21,536 nucleotides of DNA, taken from NCBI GenBank assembly GCA_046760445.1, contig JBHIEE010000041.1:1-21536 (forward strand). Reading direction: 5' to 3'. Numbering within the stretch: the first letter of the stretch is position 1; every line of letters starts with the position of its first letter. The notes under the pieces are model-generated. The model was not told where the DNA came from. It saw nothing but the letters and a program-made list of their open reading frames with translations, and did not search any database. Source of the DNA: JBHIEE01 sp046760445. Its GTDB lineage: Bacteria > Acidobacteriota > Aminicenantia > JdFR-78. Positions 7,578 to 14,786 of the stretch are shown here, piece by piece. A program made the translations under genes and the position numbers.

Positions 7578-7712
7578 TTTATTGAATTTCTTGAATTTCT
7601 TGAGTTCATTGAATTTGTTGTGTTTATTGAGTTTTTTGGATTAGGTCAAAAGGAAAAATGAATGTAGATTAAATTAGGTTAATTCAAGAAATTGTGTAAG
7701 TTCAAGAAATTG
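7578..7712. repeat. Seven in-phase nonamers facing an inverted nonamer block
   Basis: Seven 9-nt units of the TTTNTTGAR type run in phase from 7578 to 7640. Three reverse-sense units (TTCAAGAAA, TTGTGTAAG, TTCAAGAAA) run 7683-7709, so the two blocks can pair. The block ends about ten bases before the phosphatase start codon, which lacks a Shine-Dalgarno sequence. No gene is seen in 7554-7721. Confidence 0.7.
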
Positions 7713-7721
7713 GATAATTAG

Positions 7722-8528
7722 ATGATTGATTTACATACTCATATTCTCCCTCAATTAGACGATGGTTCTTCATCTTTTGAAGAATCAGTAAAAATGGCTG
7801 AAATAGCTGTGGCTGATGGTATTACAAAAATAGCAGCCACGCCTCATCTCTTTAGGAATAATTATTTCTACTCAGAATTAAGTATTATTGAGGAAAGAAG
7901 AAAGGAATTAAATTCCTTTCTTGTCTCTCGAAAAATTCCTCTTGAACTTCTATCTGGAGCGGAAGTTCATTTAACTCATAATATATTAGATCAGATTAAT
8001 GAAAATAGAAAATATCTTACGATTAATAATACTTCTTATCTATTCATTGAATTACCCTCTGATTATATTTTTCCTCGAATAAAAGAACTATTTTTTGATG
8101 TAATGACAGAGAGAATCACCCCAATCATTACTCATCCTGAAAGAAACTCGGTGTTTTTTCGAAAACCAGAAATACTCTATCAATTAATCCATATGGGCGC
8201 TATGGCTCAACTAAATGCCGGAAGCCTAACAGGCATTTATGGAATGGGGGTTTACCGCCTGGCTGTCTATTTCCTAAAAATGAATTACATCCATCTCATA
8301 GGAAGTGATGCTCATAACAGTCGTTCAAAACCTCCTGTTCTATCAAAAGCAGTAGAAGCTGCCTCAAAAATTATTGGACAGGAAAAAGCCTCGGCTTTGG
8401 TTGAAGAAAATCCGAGGGCAATAATAAGAAATGAACAGCTTCCCTATTATGAAGAACCAATTAATCCGATCCGGGAGAGAAAACTAAGAATCAAAATACC
8501 TGAATTTATTAATAAATTATTTAAATAA
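7722..8528 (+). CDS. PHP-family tyrosine-protein phosphatase (CpsB/YwqE type)
   Basis: The 268-residue protein has the metal-binding motifs of the PHP superfamily as found in CpsB/CapC/YwqE phosphatases: DLHTHILPQLDDG at residues 3-15, TPH at 40-42, GAEVH at 79-83, HPERN at 138-142 and GSDAHN at 194-199. These enzymes are manganese-dependent cytoplasmic phosphatases that remove phosphate from the tyrosine tail of the co-polymerase kinase, so polymer length and export depend on the balance between the two. The gene lies directly after the kinase gene, as expected. CpsB-type enzymes are best known from Gram-positive bacteria, with Wzb the usual partner in enterobacteria, but PHP versions also occur in other diderms. 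The start is ATG without a clear Shine-Dalgarno sequence. Confidence 0.93.
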   Translation: MIDLHTHILPQLDDGSSSFEESVKMAEIAVADGITKIAATPHLFRNNYFYSELSIIEERRKELNSFLVSRKIPLELLSGAEVHLTHNILDQINENRKYLTINNTSYLFIELPSDYIFPRIKELFFDVMTERITPIITHPERNSVFFRKPEILYQLIHMGAMAQLNAGSLTGIYGMGVYRLAVYFLKMNYIHLIGSDAHNSRSKPPVLSKAVEAASKIIGQEKASALVEENPRAIIRNEQLPYYEEPINPIRERKLRIKIPEFINKLFK

Positions 8529-8530
8529 AT

Positions 8531-8940
8531 CGTAAAGTGTAAAGCGTAAGGAGTAAAGTGATCGACAAACCTCATAAAAAATTAGATGCTTGGCAGAAAT
8601 CAATAGACTTAGTGCAAAAAATTTATGAACTAACAAAATCTTTTCCTAAAATCGAAAACTATGGTTTAACTACCCAAATGAGAAGAGCAGCTGTCTCAAT
8701 ACCTGCCAATATATCAGAAGGTGCAGCTCGACAAACCAAGAAAGAATTTGTCCAATTCCTTCATATGGCCCAAGGCTCATTGAGTGAACTTGATACTCTT
8801 TTGGAAATATCTAAAAAATTAGGATACCTGAAAGAAAACAATCCCCAAGAGTTATCATTATTGATGAACGATATTGACAAAATGCTAACAGGCCTAATAA
8901 AATCCCTGAGAAAGTAACGCTTTACGCTTCACGCTTTACG
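8531..8940. repeat. Inverted heptamer arrays enclosing the S23 gene (cassette-like)
   Basis: The left arm holds four in-phase heptamers (CGTAAAG type, 8531-8558); the right arm (8918-8940) holds the inverse units (CGCTTTA type). 8531-8553 and 8918-8940 are complementary at 19 of 23 positions, and 21 of 23 can pair in RNA if two G-U pairs are counted. The left arm starts two bases after the phosphatase stop, and the right arm starts at the first base after the S23 stop, so the gene is enclosed almost exactly. The layout recalls intervening sequences in 23S rRNA genes, where an S23 reading frame sits inside a long stem. Confidence 0.65.
8558..8917 (+). CDS. Four-helix bundle protein (S23/IVP family)
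   Basis: The 119-residue protein matches the four-helix bundle family first known from reading frames in intervening sequences of 23S rRNA genes: HKKLDAWQKSIDLV, YELTKSFPKIENYGLTTQMRRAAVSIPANISEGAAR, and FVQFLHMAQGSLSELDTLLEISKKLGYL. The fold is four long helices; the molecular role is unknown. It starts with GTG at 8558; the purine-rich AAGGAG (8548-8553) before it is part of a heptamer array and spaced only four bases away. It interrupts an otherwise orderly polysaccharide locus between phosphatase and polymerase genes and is enclosed by inverted arrays, which suggests a movable cassette rather than a part of the export machinery. Family call is firm. Confidence 0.9.
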   Translation: MIDKPHKKLDAWQKSIDLVQKIYELTKSFPKIENYGLTTQMRRAAVSIPANISEGAARQTKKEFVQFLHMAQGSLSELDTLLEISKKLGYLKENNPQELSLLMNDIDKMLTGLIKSLRK

Positions 8941-8953
8941 AATCATTAGATAA

Positions 8954-8980
8954 TTCAATGAACTCAATAAATTCAAGAAA
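8954..8980. repeat. Reverse-sense nonamers overlapping the start of the polymerase gene
   Basis: Three in-phase units (TTCAATGAA, CTCAATAAA, TTCAAGAAA) cover 8954-8980. The ATG of the polymerase gene lies inside the first unit, and because nine bases are three codons the array reads as a repeated x-N-S tripeptide at the N-terminus. Confidence 0.65.
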
Positions 8981-10382
8981 CTCCAAAGATATAGATTCAA
9001 AGATAATTGAATATGGATTACTTTTTTTGATTGTCTTTACTCCTCTGCCTTTTGCTTCTGTCTGGGACTGGTCTATTCTTGTTATTCAATTAGTGATCCT
9101 TGTAATGACCTTTTCTTATGTATTGATGAAGAACAAGCCAGTAATTGAATCCTCTTTTCAGGATACGATAAAAAGAGCAAAAATTTTATTTATTCTTTTT
9201 TTTAGTTATCTCCTTCTGCAAATTATTCCCCTGCCCAAGTTTTTAATCAAATTCCTTTCTCCGAGCAATTATTCTTTGCAGCAATTGCTTGCTATTGATT
9301 TTTCATCTAAAAAATTTCTCTCTCTTTCAGCCCTTCCTTATGCGAGTATTCAGAAAGGATTACTTTTATTTAGCTATTTCCTTCTTGGATTTTTAATTGT
9401 TAAAACAATCACTAAACTGAGAAAAATTTATAAATTCCTCTATCTTATTGTTATTATGGGAGTGGCAGAAGCTTTTTATGGACTTTTTGAATTCTCTCGA
9501 AAAACTCCTCATATTTTATTTTATCCGAAAAAGTATAATTTAGACTGCGTTACTGGAACTTTTGTCAATCGCGATCATTTTGCAGGGTATTTAGAAATGA
9601 TAATTCCCCTTACAATTGGACTCATCCTGGCTAAAATTGAATTCTTTTCGCCGCGAGAAAAAAGCCTGAAAGAGAAAATCCTCTATCTATCCCAGAAGAA
9701 TGCTTTGAAAAACATTATCCTTACAGGAGGAGTGATTGTGATGAGTATTGCTCTTATTTTTACGAAATCCAGGTCGGGAATTGTTATTCTTATCTTTTCT
9801 TTTATCCTGATGTTTCTTCTCACTGTTTATTTTCGAGAAAAAATAAAGATGAGGAGGGTCTGGAGTAGGAATTTCCTGAAAGTAACCTTTTCCTTCATTA
9901 TTATCCTCTCTCTTTTTATTGGAATAAATCAGATTCTTATTAGGTTTAGTCCGGAAGATATCTCTCAAGAGGGGAGATATGTTACCTGGAGCAATACGGG
10001 ATTAATAATCAAAGATTTTTTCTTATGGGGAACAGGGCTGGGGACTTTTTCCAGTATGTATCCAGTGTATGAAGTAATAGACACTCCTGGATTTTTGAGT
10101 CATGCCCATAATGACTATTTAGAGTTTTTTTCTGAATTAGGGATTATTGGTTTTTCACTTTTATTGATTTGTTTAGGGTATCTTTTTTATCGAATTTCTA
10201 AAACCTGGGCAAGCCGTTTTCATCCAGAGATGAAAGGCATTGGTCTGGGAGGAATTACTGCCATTGTTGCCATTTTCATCCACAGCTTAGCAGACTTTAA
10301 TCTTCAAATTCCAGCTAATGCAGTTCTTTTTACCATTATTTTTGCTTTGACTCTGGTAACTGTTTTTTATCGTAAATCGTAA
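8958..10382 (+). CDS. O-antigen ligase/Wzy-like polysaccharide polymerase
   Basis: The 474-residue protein is very hydrophobic, with about ten to twelve membrane helices, and has the O-antigen ligase/Wzy_C pattern: a long periplasmic loop and HAHNDYLEFFSELGIIGF starting at residue 382. Family members join lipid-linked repeat units into polymer or ligate polymer to an acceptor at the outer face of the inner membrane; with a Wza/Wzc export set beside it, polymerisation is the likelier task. The first nine or so residues (MNSINSRNS) come from an intergenic-type nonamer array and are probably not part of the family core. No Shine-Dalgarno sequence precedes the ATG, and no better in-frame ATG lies before the first membrane helix, so the start is uncertain. 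Confidence 0.85.
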   Translation: MNSINSRNSKDIDSKIIEYGLLFLIVFTPLPFASVWDWSILVIQLVILVMTFSYVLMKNKPVIESSFQDTIKRAKILFILFFSYLLLQIIPLPKFLIKFLSPSNYSLQQLLAIDFSSKKFLSLSALPYASIQKGLLLFSYFLLGFLIVKTITKLRKIYKFLYLIVIMGVAEAFYGLFEFSRKTPHILFYPKKYNLDCVTGTFVNRDHFAGYLEMIIPLTIGLILAKIEFFSPREKSLKEKILYLSQKNALKNIILTGGVIVMSIALIFTKSRSGIVILIFSFILMFLLTVYFREKIKMRRVWSRNFLKVTFSFIIILSLFIGINQILIRFSPEDISQEGRYVTWSNTGLIIKDFFLWGTGLGTFSSMYPVYEVIDTPGFLSHAHNDYLEFFSELGIIGFSLLLICLGYLFYRISKTWASRFHPEMKGIGLGGITAIVAIFIHSLADFNLQIPANAVLFTIIFALTLVTVFYRKS

Positions 10383-10400
10383 ACAGGAAAAATAGTAGTT

Positions 10401-10460
10401 TGGAGTGTAAGGCTTTAGCCTTACTCTGGATACCGAATAAACCTAAAGGTTTATACTCCA
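10401..10460. repeat. Three-way-junction-like element made of two CTTTAG/CTAAAG palindromes
   Basis: TGGAGT (10401-10406) and ACTCCA (10455-10460) form an outer stem. Inside lie two perfect palindromes: GTAAGGCTTTAGCCTTAC (10407-10424) and ATAAACCTAAAGGTTTAT (10437-10454). Their arms differ while the CTTTAG/CTAAAG centre is shared, as expected if pairing rather than sequence is conserved. Confidence 0.7.
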
Positions 10461-10479
10461 GCGAATTAGAAATTTCCAA

Positions 10480-10626
10480 AATGTATGGCAAAGTTTTAGC
10501 TTTGCTAATTAACGCACAAACCTAATAATTCGACCGCACTCATTACAAGAGGTTTACCATACATTCACATTTTACGATTTCCGGTTTCCGTTTTTCGTTT
10601 TACGATTCACATTTTACATTTTACGA
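10480..10626 (+). repeat. Palindrome plus nine in-phase heptamers abutting the TPR gene start
   Basis: GCAAAGTTTTAGCTTTGC (10488-10505) is a third palindrome of this group. 10480-10492 can instead pair with 10553-10565 (12 of 13 positions), so two competing folds exist. Nine heptamers (TTCACAT, TTTACGA, TTTCCGG, TTTCCGT, TTTACAT types) then run in phase from 10564 to 10626, ending at the possible TTG start and ten bases before the ATG. The order palindrome, TACATTCACA linker, heptamers matches 2759-2852. With 10401-10460 this fills the 10383-10635 gap; no gene is seen there. Confidence 0.7.
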
Positions 10627-10635
10627 TTGAAAAGT

Positions 10636-12324
10636 ATGATAAAGAAGGTTTTTCTCGTTTTTTTTCTTTTGGTAATTAGTTTAATAGAAATAACTATGTA
10701 TGTGGGGAATCATTTTTACTATCGAGCAAAAGAGAAAACCAAAGACCCAAAACAGAAAATTTATCTTCTGAAAAAAGCTAAATTATTTAATCCTTTTAAT
10801 TATAATATCTATTACAAGTTAGGAAAAGCCAATTTAGAACTGGCTGAAGAAAACCTTCTTGTGCCTAAAAGAAGGGATTCTTTTCTCGAAAAATCAATTT
10901 ACTATTTTTCAAAAGCAATTAAAATAAATCCTTTTTATCTTTTTAGTCATTTCAACTTAGCCCAGTCATATTTTAACTATAAGTATCCTTCAAGGCCCCA
11001 TATTGATAAGGCTTATAATGAGTTAAAAAAAACAGCGTATCTTACCTATCACAATTATCAAGCTTTATTTGAAATAGCTAAAATCTATTTCTCTCAATGG
11101 GCCATTCTTTCCCAGGAAGACAGAGAATTTACTTATAAAATCTTAAAAAGAGTGTTATCTTCGAGAAATGAGAACTATTTTAAGGAAACACTCAACATCT
11201 GGTTTCTCTATGTTCGTGATTACACATTAATAAAGGAAATCACTCCTGATGATTCCCATCTTCTTTACATTTATGCAGATTTTCTTGGAGAGAAAGGTTT
11301 ACCTATTATAGAAAGATGGAATGCTCTAAGCCGAGCTGAATATGCTGTCTTTAAGGACGCCGAGGAATTGTATCAAAGAGCGTTTTCTTTTCACAATAGA
11401 TTTAGCTATGAGGACTCTTTTCCCAATTTTCAAAAAAGTTTAAAGGGCTTGCAAAAGATTACATTTTATCAAAATTTAACAGGAGAAGAATTCATAGATA
11501 AGGAAAAATATCAGGATTTAGTGAAGAATATCTATTTTTATTTGGGTGATTATTATCTCAATTATGAAGAAGATAGTGATCAAACTTCCTTCTACTTTGA
11601 GAAATATTTAGACCAGGAAAAGGAATATAGTAAGCTCAAGCAGTTTAGAGATTATCTCGAGGAAAACGACTTGATAAAGGTAGATTTCAATAATCTGAAA
11701 TTACTTTATCTCAATTTATACACTTTTTACAAGGTAAACCAGTTCAGAGAAGTGATTCGCATTGGGAAATTAATGGAGGATAATATTCTGGTTATTTCTC
11801 CTAAAATAAAAACTTATTATTTGAAAATATTAAATTTAATTGGGGATTCCTATTTAAAATTAGGTTATTTTTTCAATGCCCAGGAAATATACCATAAAAT
11901 ACTCGATATTGAATCAAAAAATATTGAGGCTTTAGTAAAATTAGAACAGATATATACCAGATTGAATGAGGAAGAAAAACTAAAAAACATAGAATCTAAT
12001 CTGGAGAGTTTAATTATGAAACGAGAAATAGTGATTAACCAATATTTAACCAAAAAGAAAAAGAAGCTCCAGATTCCATTAATTTTGAAGGGAGAAGAGG
12101 CCAATTTAGAGATTACTCTTTTTATTGATCGTGGTAATAAAAATCCAGCTCCGTTAATTTCTATTTTTTTTAATGACCAGGTAGCCAAAGAATTCTATCT
12201 TCAGAATAATAATGAAATTATTCCTTTGAAATTGAACTCTAAAATAGGGGTAAATATCCTGGAGATTTCAGCTTTAAATTGTAATGACTCGATTGTTGTG
12301 GAGCGATTGACCCTAATTGAGTGA
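10636..12324 (+). CDS. Membrane-anchored TPR protein of the polysaccharide locus
   Basis: From the ATG at 10636 the protein has 562 residues. An N-terminal membrane helix (about 3-23, VFLVFFLLVISLIEITMYV) is followed by a periplasmic helical solenoid with tetratricopeptide-like units, clearest near 80-110 (YYFSKAIKINPFYLFSHFNLAQSYF) and 400-435 (YLKLGYFFNAQEIYHKILDIESKN). The last ~85 residues form a predicted beta-rich domain that I do not recognise. TPR proteins often accompany Wzy-type polymerases and may hold the polymer machinery together; this is inference from position. An in-frame TTG at 10627 would add three residues. Neither start has a Shine-Dalgarno sequence; a heptamer array lies there instead. 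The stop lies nine bases from the end of the convergent hydrolase-like gene. Confidence 0.75.
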   Translation: MIKKVFLVFFLLVISLIEITMYVGNHFYYRAKEKTKDPKQKIYLLKKAKLFNPFNYNIYYKLGKANLELAEENLLVPKRRDSFLEKSIYYFSKAIKINPFYLFSHFNLAQSYFNYKYPSRPHIDKAYNELKKTAYLTYHNYQALFEIAKIYFSQWAILSQEDREFTYKILKRVLSSRNENYFKETLNIWFLYVRDYTLIKEITPDDSHLLYIYADFLGEKGLPIIERWNALSRAEYAVFKDAEELYQRAFSFHNRFSYEDSFPNFQKSLKGLQKITFYQNLTGEEFIDKEKYQDLVKNIYFYLGDYYLNYEEDSDQTSFYFEKYLDQEKEYSKLKQFRDYLEENDLIKVDFNNLKLLYLNLYTFYKVNQFREVIRIGKLMEDNILVISPKIKTYYLKILNLIGDSYLKLGYFFNAQEIYHKILDIESKNIEALVKLEQIYTRLNEEEKLKNIESNLESLIMKREIVINQYLTKKKKKLQIPLILKGEEANLEITLFIDRGNKNPAPLISIFFNDQVAKEFYLQNNNEIIPLKLNSKIGVNILEISALNCNDSIVVERLTLIE

Positions 12325-12333
12325 AGTAATCTC

Positions 12334-14109
12334 TTACTCAGAAGTTATAAATTCACTTTTAGAAGTTATCTTATAAATTTTTACCTGATAAGGTTCAAAC
12401 CAATCTATAAATTTCCTGCCTGTTTTTTTAATTTCCCGCCTTTCAAATATTTCTACCATCCTTACTGGCTTTTCTAAGTCAGAAAAAATCAAATCCTTCT
12501 CTTTTACTTCCAATTTTTCTGTCTTGTTCTGGGCATTTACTACTATCAAGTAATTGCCTGAAGAATCTATTACTCTTTTCTTAAAATTCAAATATTGGTT
12601 ATTTTTTAGGTCTTTTTCTTTAACTTTTTTAAAAATGGAATGAAAACCATCATCAATACGAAGATCTTTTGGCACTGGTGCGGCAGTTACAACAGGGAAG
12701 ATACTTCTCAATTCAGTAATTATATTTTTTAATCCTTGCCAGTATTCAGGATAATCTTTGATGCAATAATTTTTAGTTTGAAAAGTCCAGTAAAAAATGC
12801 CTCTAACTTGATGAACAATCGCCAGATAAGTCATTGCTCTCTGCTCCTCATAAGAGGGAAATCGCCCTATCCCCTTGTATCGGATATAATTTGAAAAAAA
12901 GGACCAGTTAAATGCCTGAATAACAGACCAGACTCTTTTATTTCTATCATTTTTGATAGTTTTATACGCCTCATCCAGAGAGTCACTGATCCAAGTCAAT
13001 TCTTTTTGAGGAACAGGATAAGGATCAATCATCAACACATCCACTGCTGGAGCATAATCTATTGCCCGCCAAGCTCTGAGCAGAGCAATTGCTCCTAATT
13101 GATGAAAACCATTATCTATCAAATATTTCTTTTTTGACCAGATTATTTTAGGGGAAACGCTCCTTCCTTCTGGTTCATCCTCCAAGTACCAGCCTAAAAT
13201 TGTGGATTGATATTTTTGGGCAAAATTAAGTAATTGGGCGCGGTTCTTTTCTGGTAGTTTAATCAATACTTTTAGATTATTTTTTTCTGCCTCTACTATG
13301 AATTGCTTTAAATAATCTGCTTCAGTCCGATAAGTCTGGACTGCATTGAACCCAGCTTTTTTTAATTCATTGAATGATTCGATGGTTGGAGAATAAATGC
13401 CGATTGGATAAAAATCAAGATTTTCTGGCCTCTCCTTAATTCTCACCTCATCTATTTCAGAAAAATCTTTTCCTTTTTCTCCCCTAACATAAAAATTCTT
13501 TATATCAGAAACAGCCAGCAGATTTTTGTACTGGAAAACCTTTACCCTCCAGAACCATTTTCCTTCAGGCAAAGAATAAGGTAATTCATAGTAATTTAAA
13601 AATACATTATTGTAATGAATTACCTTGCTTTTTTTAAAATCTCTGCTTTTGGAAAGTTCAATTTTAACTTCGAGCAACCTGTAATTTACAGGAAATTCCC
13701 AAACAAATTTTATTTTCTCGTTAATAAAAACTTTTCCTTCTGGAGGATATTTCAAATGAATTTGGAAAGGAATAACTTTAATCTCTTTTACACTAAAGAC
13801 ACCTCTTTTAGGAAAAGAAAATTCCACCTCAGGAAATTCTCCATTTCCTTTGTTTCTCAAAAAAAACTCACAATGATGCCATTTATTTCTCCACCATAAA
13901 TCATTTAACTCTAATTTACAATTTCCAAAATAGATCAAGGGATATTCTCCTTGAAAAAATTTATCTCTTTTCAAATAAAAACTCAGATAATAGTATATTT
14001 TTTGTGATTTCTTAGAAGGAGTCTTTTCTAAAGAATAACTAATATTTAGATAAATAAGTAAAATAAAAATCCATAGGATTAATAATAAGACCAATAAGTT
14101 CCTCTTCAT
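12334..14109 (-). CDS. Membrane-anchored glycoside-hydrolase-like protein
   Basis: The 591-residue protein starts with an N-terminal membrane helix (5-25) facing the periplasm, then a beta-sandwich region (about 110-210, fibronectin-like, with GKWFWRVKVF), then a TIM-barrel-like part from about 232 (YPIGIYSPTIESFNELKKAGFNAVQTY). That part has GWYLEDEPEG at 306-315, where E312 before proline fits the acid/base position of clan GH-A enzymes, DPYP at 362-365 and FYWTFQ at 439-444. A nucleophile cannot be assigned with confidence, and no GH family is named. Encoded opposite to the polysaccharide operon and facing its end, it may trim or degrade the polymer; that is inference. The ATG at 14109 has GGGAG about eight bases upstream, a double-hairpin leader and a strong promoter, so it looks independently expressed. 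Confidence 0.72.
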   Translation of the reverse strand: MKRNLLVLLLILWIFILLIYLNISYSLEKTPSKKSQKIYYYLSFYLKRDKFFQGEYPLIYFGNCKLELNDLWWRNKWHHCEFFLRNKGNGEFPEVEFSFPKRGVFSVKEIKVIPFQIHLKYPPEGKVFINEKIKFVWEFPVNYRLLEVKIELSKSRDFKKSKVIHYNNVFLNYYELPYSLPEGKWFWRVKVFQYKNLLAVSDIKNFYVRGEKGKDFSEIDEVRIKERPENLDFYPIGIYSPTIESFNELKKAGFNAVQTYRTEADYLKQFIVEAEKNNLKVLIKLPEKNRAQLLNFAQKYQSTILGWYLEDEPEGRSVSPKIIWSKKKYLIDNGFHQLGAIALLRAWRAIDYAPAVDVLMIDPYPVPQKELTWISDSLDEAYKTIKNDRNKRVWSVIQAFNWSFFSNYIRYKGIGRFPSYEEQRAMTYLAIVHQVRGIFYWTFQTKNYCIKDYPEYWQGLKNIITELRSIFPVVTAAPVPKDLRIDDGFHSIFKKVKEKDLKNNQYLNFKKRVIDSSGNYLIVVNAQNKTEKLEVKEKDLIFSDLEKPVRMVEIFERREIKKTGRKFIDWFEPYQVKIYKITSKSEFITSE

Positions 14110-14134
14110 TTTTTGTCTCCCAAATTCTATGTTT

Positions 14135-14165
14135 CAATATCGGAATTTTTCAAATTCCGATATTG
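14135..14165. promoter_or_regulatory. Perfect 14-bp hairpin in the hydrolase gene leader
   Basis: CAATATCGGAATTT (14135-14148) and AAATTCCGATATTG (14152-14165) are exact complements around a 3-nt loop. It lies about 25 bases upstream of the ATG of the - strand hydrolase-like gene, just before its Shine-Dalgarno sequence, within the predicted transcribed leader. Confidence 0.7.
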
Positions 14166-14167
14166 TA

Positions 14168-14201
14168 CAAGATAGTCAGGGGTTTACCCCTGAATATCTT
14201 G
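14168..14201. promoter_or_regulatory. 15-bp hairpin at the predicted 5' end of the hydrolase transcript
   Basis: Bases 14168-14182 and 14187-14201 pair at 14 of 15 positions around a TTTA loop, with a CAGGGG/CCCCTG core. On the - strand its first base coincides with the start site expected from the promoter at 14208-14237, so the mRNA would begin with this stem and be followed two bases later by the second stem. A 5'-terminal stem can protect mRNA from decay; a regulatory fold is also possible. Confidence 0.65.
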
Positions 14202-14207
14202 TTAAGA

Positions 14208-14237
14208 ATTATAAATCTTATCTTTATTTTTCGTCAA
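14208..14237 (-). promoter_or_regulatory. Strong sigma70-like promoter for the hydrolase-like gene
   Basis: Read on the - strand, TTGACG (14237-14232) and a perfect TATAAT (14213-14208) are separated by 18 bases. The expected start of transcription is close to 14201, giving a leader of about 92 bases to the ATG at 14109. Confidence 0.65.
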
Positions 14238-14300
14238 ATAAGATCATAATATTTTTAAAAGTTTAAGAATTAAAACAGATAGCTCCTATTCAAATTGTGT

Positions 14301-14511
14301 AAAATTCCAAACTCCAAGCTCCAAATTCCAAATAAATTCCAATTACCAAAATTCAAAACAATGGAGAATATCAAGTTTTAAGAAACGAGGTTTTGAGAGT
14401 AAAGAATCTTCAAAAGATATACACATTATCTTGAATTATCTTTTTGTTGTTTTGGTCATTGGTATTTGGAGCTTATTTGATATTTGGAATTTGTTATTTG
14501 GAATTTTGACC
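14301..14511. repeat. Inverted TCCAAA/TTTGGA repeat blocks in the hydrolase-tRNA gap
   Basis: A block of short ATTCCAAA- and CTCCAAAT-like units (about 14301-14365) faces a block of TATTTGGA, ATTTGGAA and related units (about 14441-14511). The blocks are imperfect inverted copies; both include a GAGCT/AGCTC-containing unit. The 75 bases between hold nothing I recognise. The two hairpins, promoters and these blocks account for the 14110-14559 gap. Confidence 0.55.
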
Positions 14512-14520
14512 AGGAAAATC

Positions 14521-14550
14521 TTGACAGCATTTGAATTTCTATGGTATCTA
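14521..14550 (+). promoter_or_regulatory. Candidate promoter for tRNA-Glu
   Basis: A perfect TTGACA (14521-14526) lies 18 bases before TATCTA (14545-14550), a weak -10. Transcription would start at about 14557, only a few bases before the tRNA. The -35 match and position support it; the poor -10 lowers confidence. Confidence 0.45.
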
Positions 14551-14559
14551 AACACAGGT

Positions 14560-14635
14560 GGCGCTATCGTCTAGGGGACTAGGACAGGTGGTTCTCAGCC
14601 ATCAAACCGGGGTTCGAATCCCCGTAGCGCTGCCA
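14560..14635 (+). tRNA. tRNA-Glu (anticodon CTC), CCA encoded
   Basis: The 76-nt sequence folds as a cloverleaf. The acceptor arm is GGCGCTA/TAGCGCT with one G-U pair; the D-arm begins TCGTCTAGGGG as in other tRNA-Glu; the anticodon stem is GGTGG/CCATC with loop TTCTCAG, giving anticodon CTC at 14594-14596; the T-arm is CGGGG-TTCGAAT-CCCCG. The discriminator is G and the 3' CCA (14633-14635) is encoded. It reads GAG codons. It stands alone between the hydrolase and sulfotransferase genes. Confidence 0.96.
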
Positions 14636-14786
14636 ATTTAAATGTCTGTGTTTGCAAGATTTTTTGGGTTACAGGAATAGTAAAGGCACATGGAGCAGAG
14701 GCACCTAGTTAGGAAAGGGTAGAAAATAGCCATAAAAAAGGGATGGGCATTTTCCGGAAAAAATCGGAATAATTGATTAAATATCC

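Noticed and set aside
13615..13899. Open frame on + inside the hydrolase-like gene
   Set aside because: Lies opposite a long gene with recognisable domains, has no Shine-Dalgarno sequence and no family resemblance; a shadow frame. The same holds for the other short frames opposite the wza-, wzc-, polymerase, TPR, sulfotransferase and GT2 genes.
14135..14201. The two hairpins as Rho-independent terminators
   Set aside because: Neither is followed by a T run on either strand, and no gene on + ends just upstream; they fit the leader of the - strand gene better.
14560..14786. tRNA-Glu as an integration site for the downstream glycan genes
   Set aside because: No second copy of the tRNA 3' end and no integrase gene are seen in the window.
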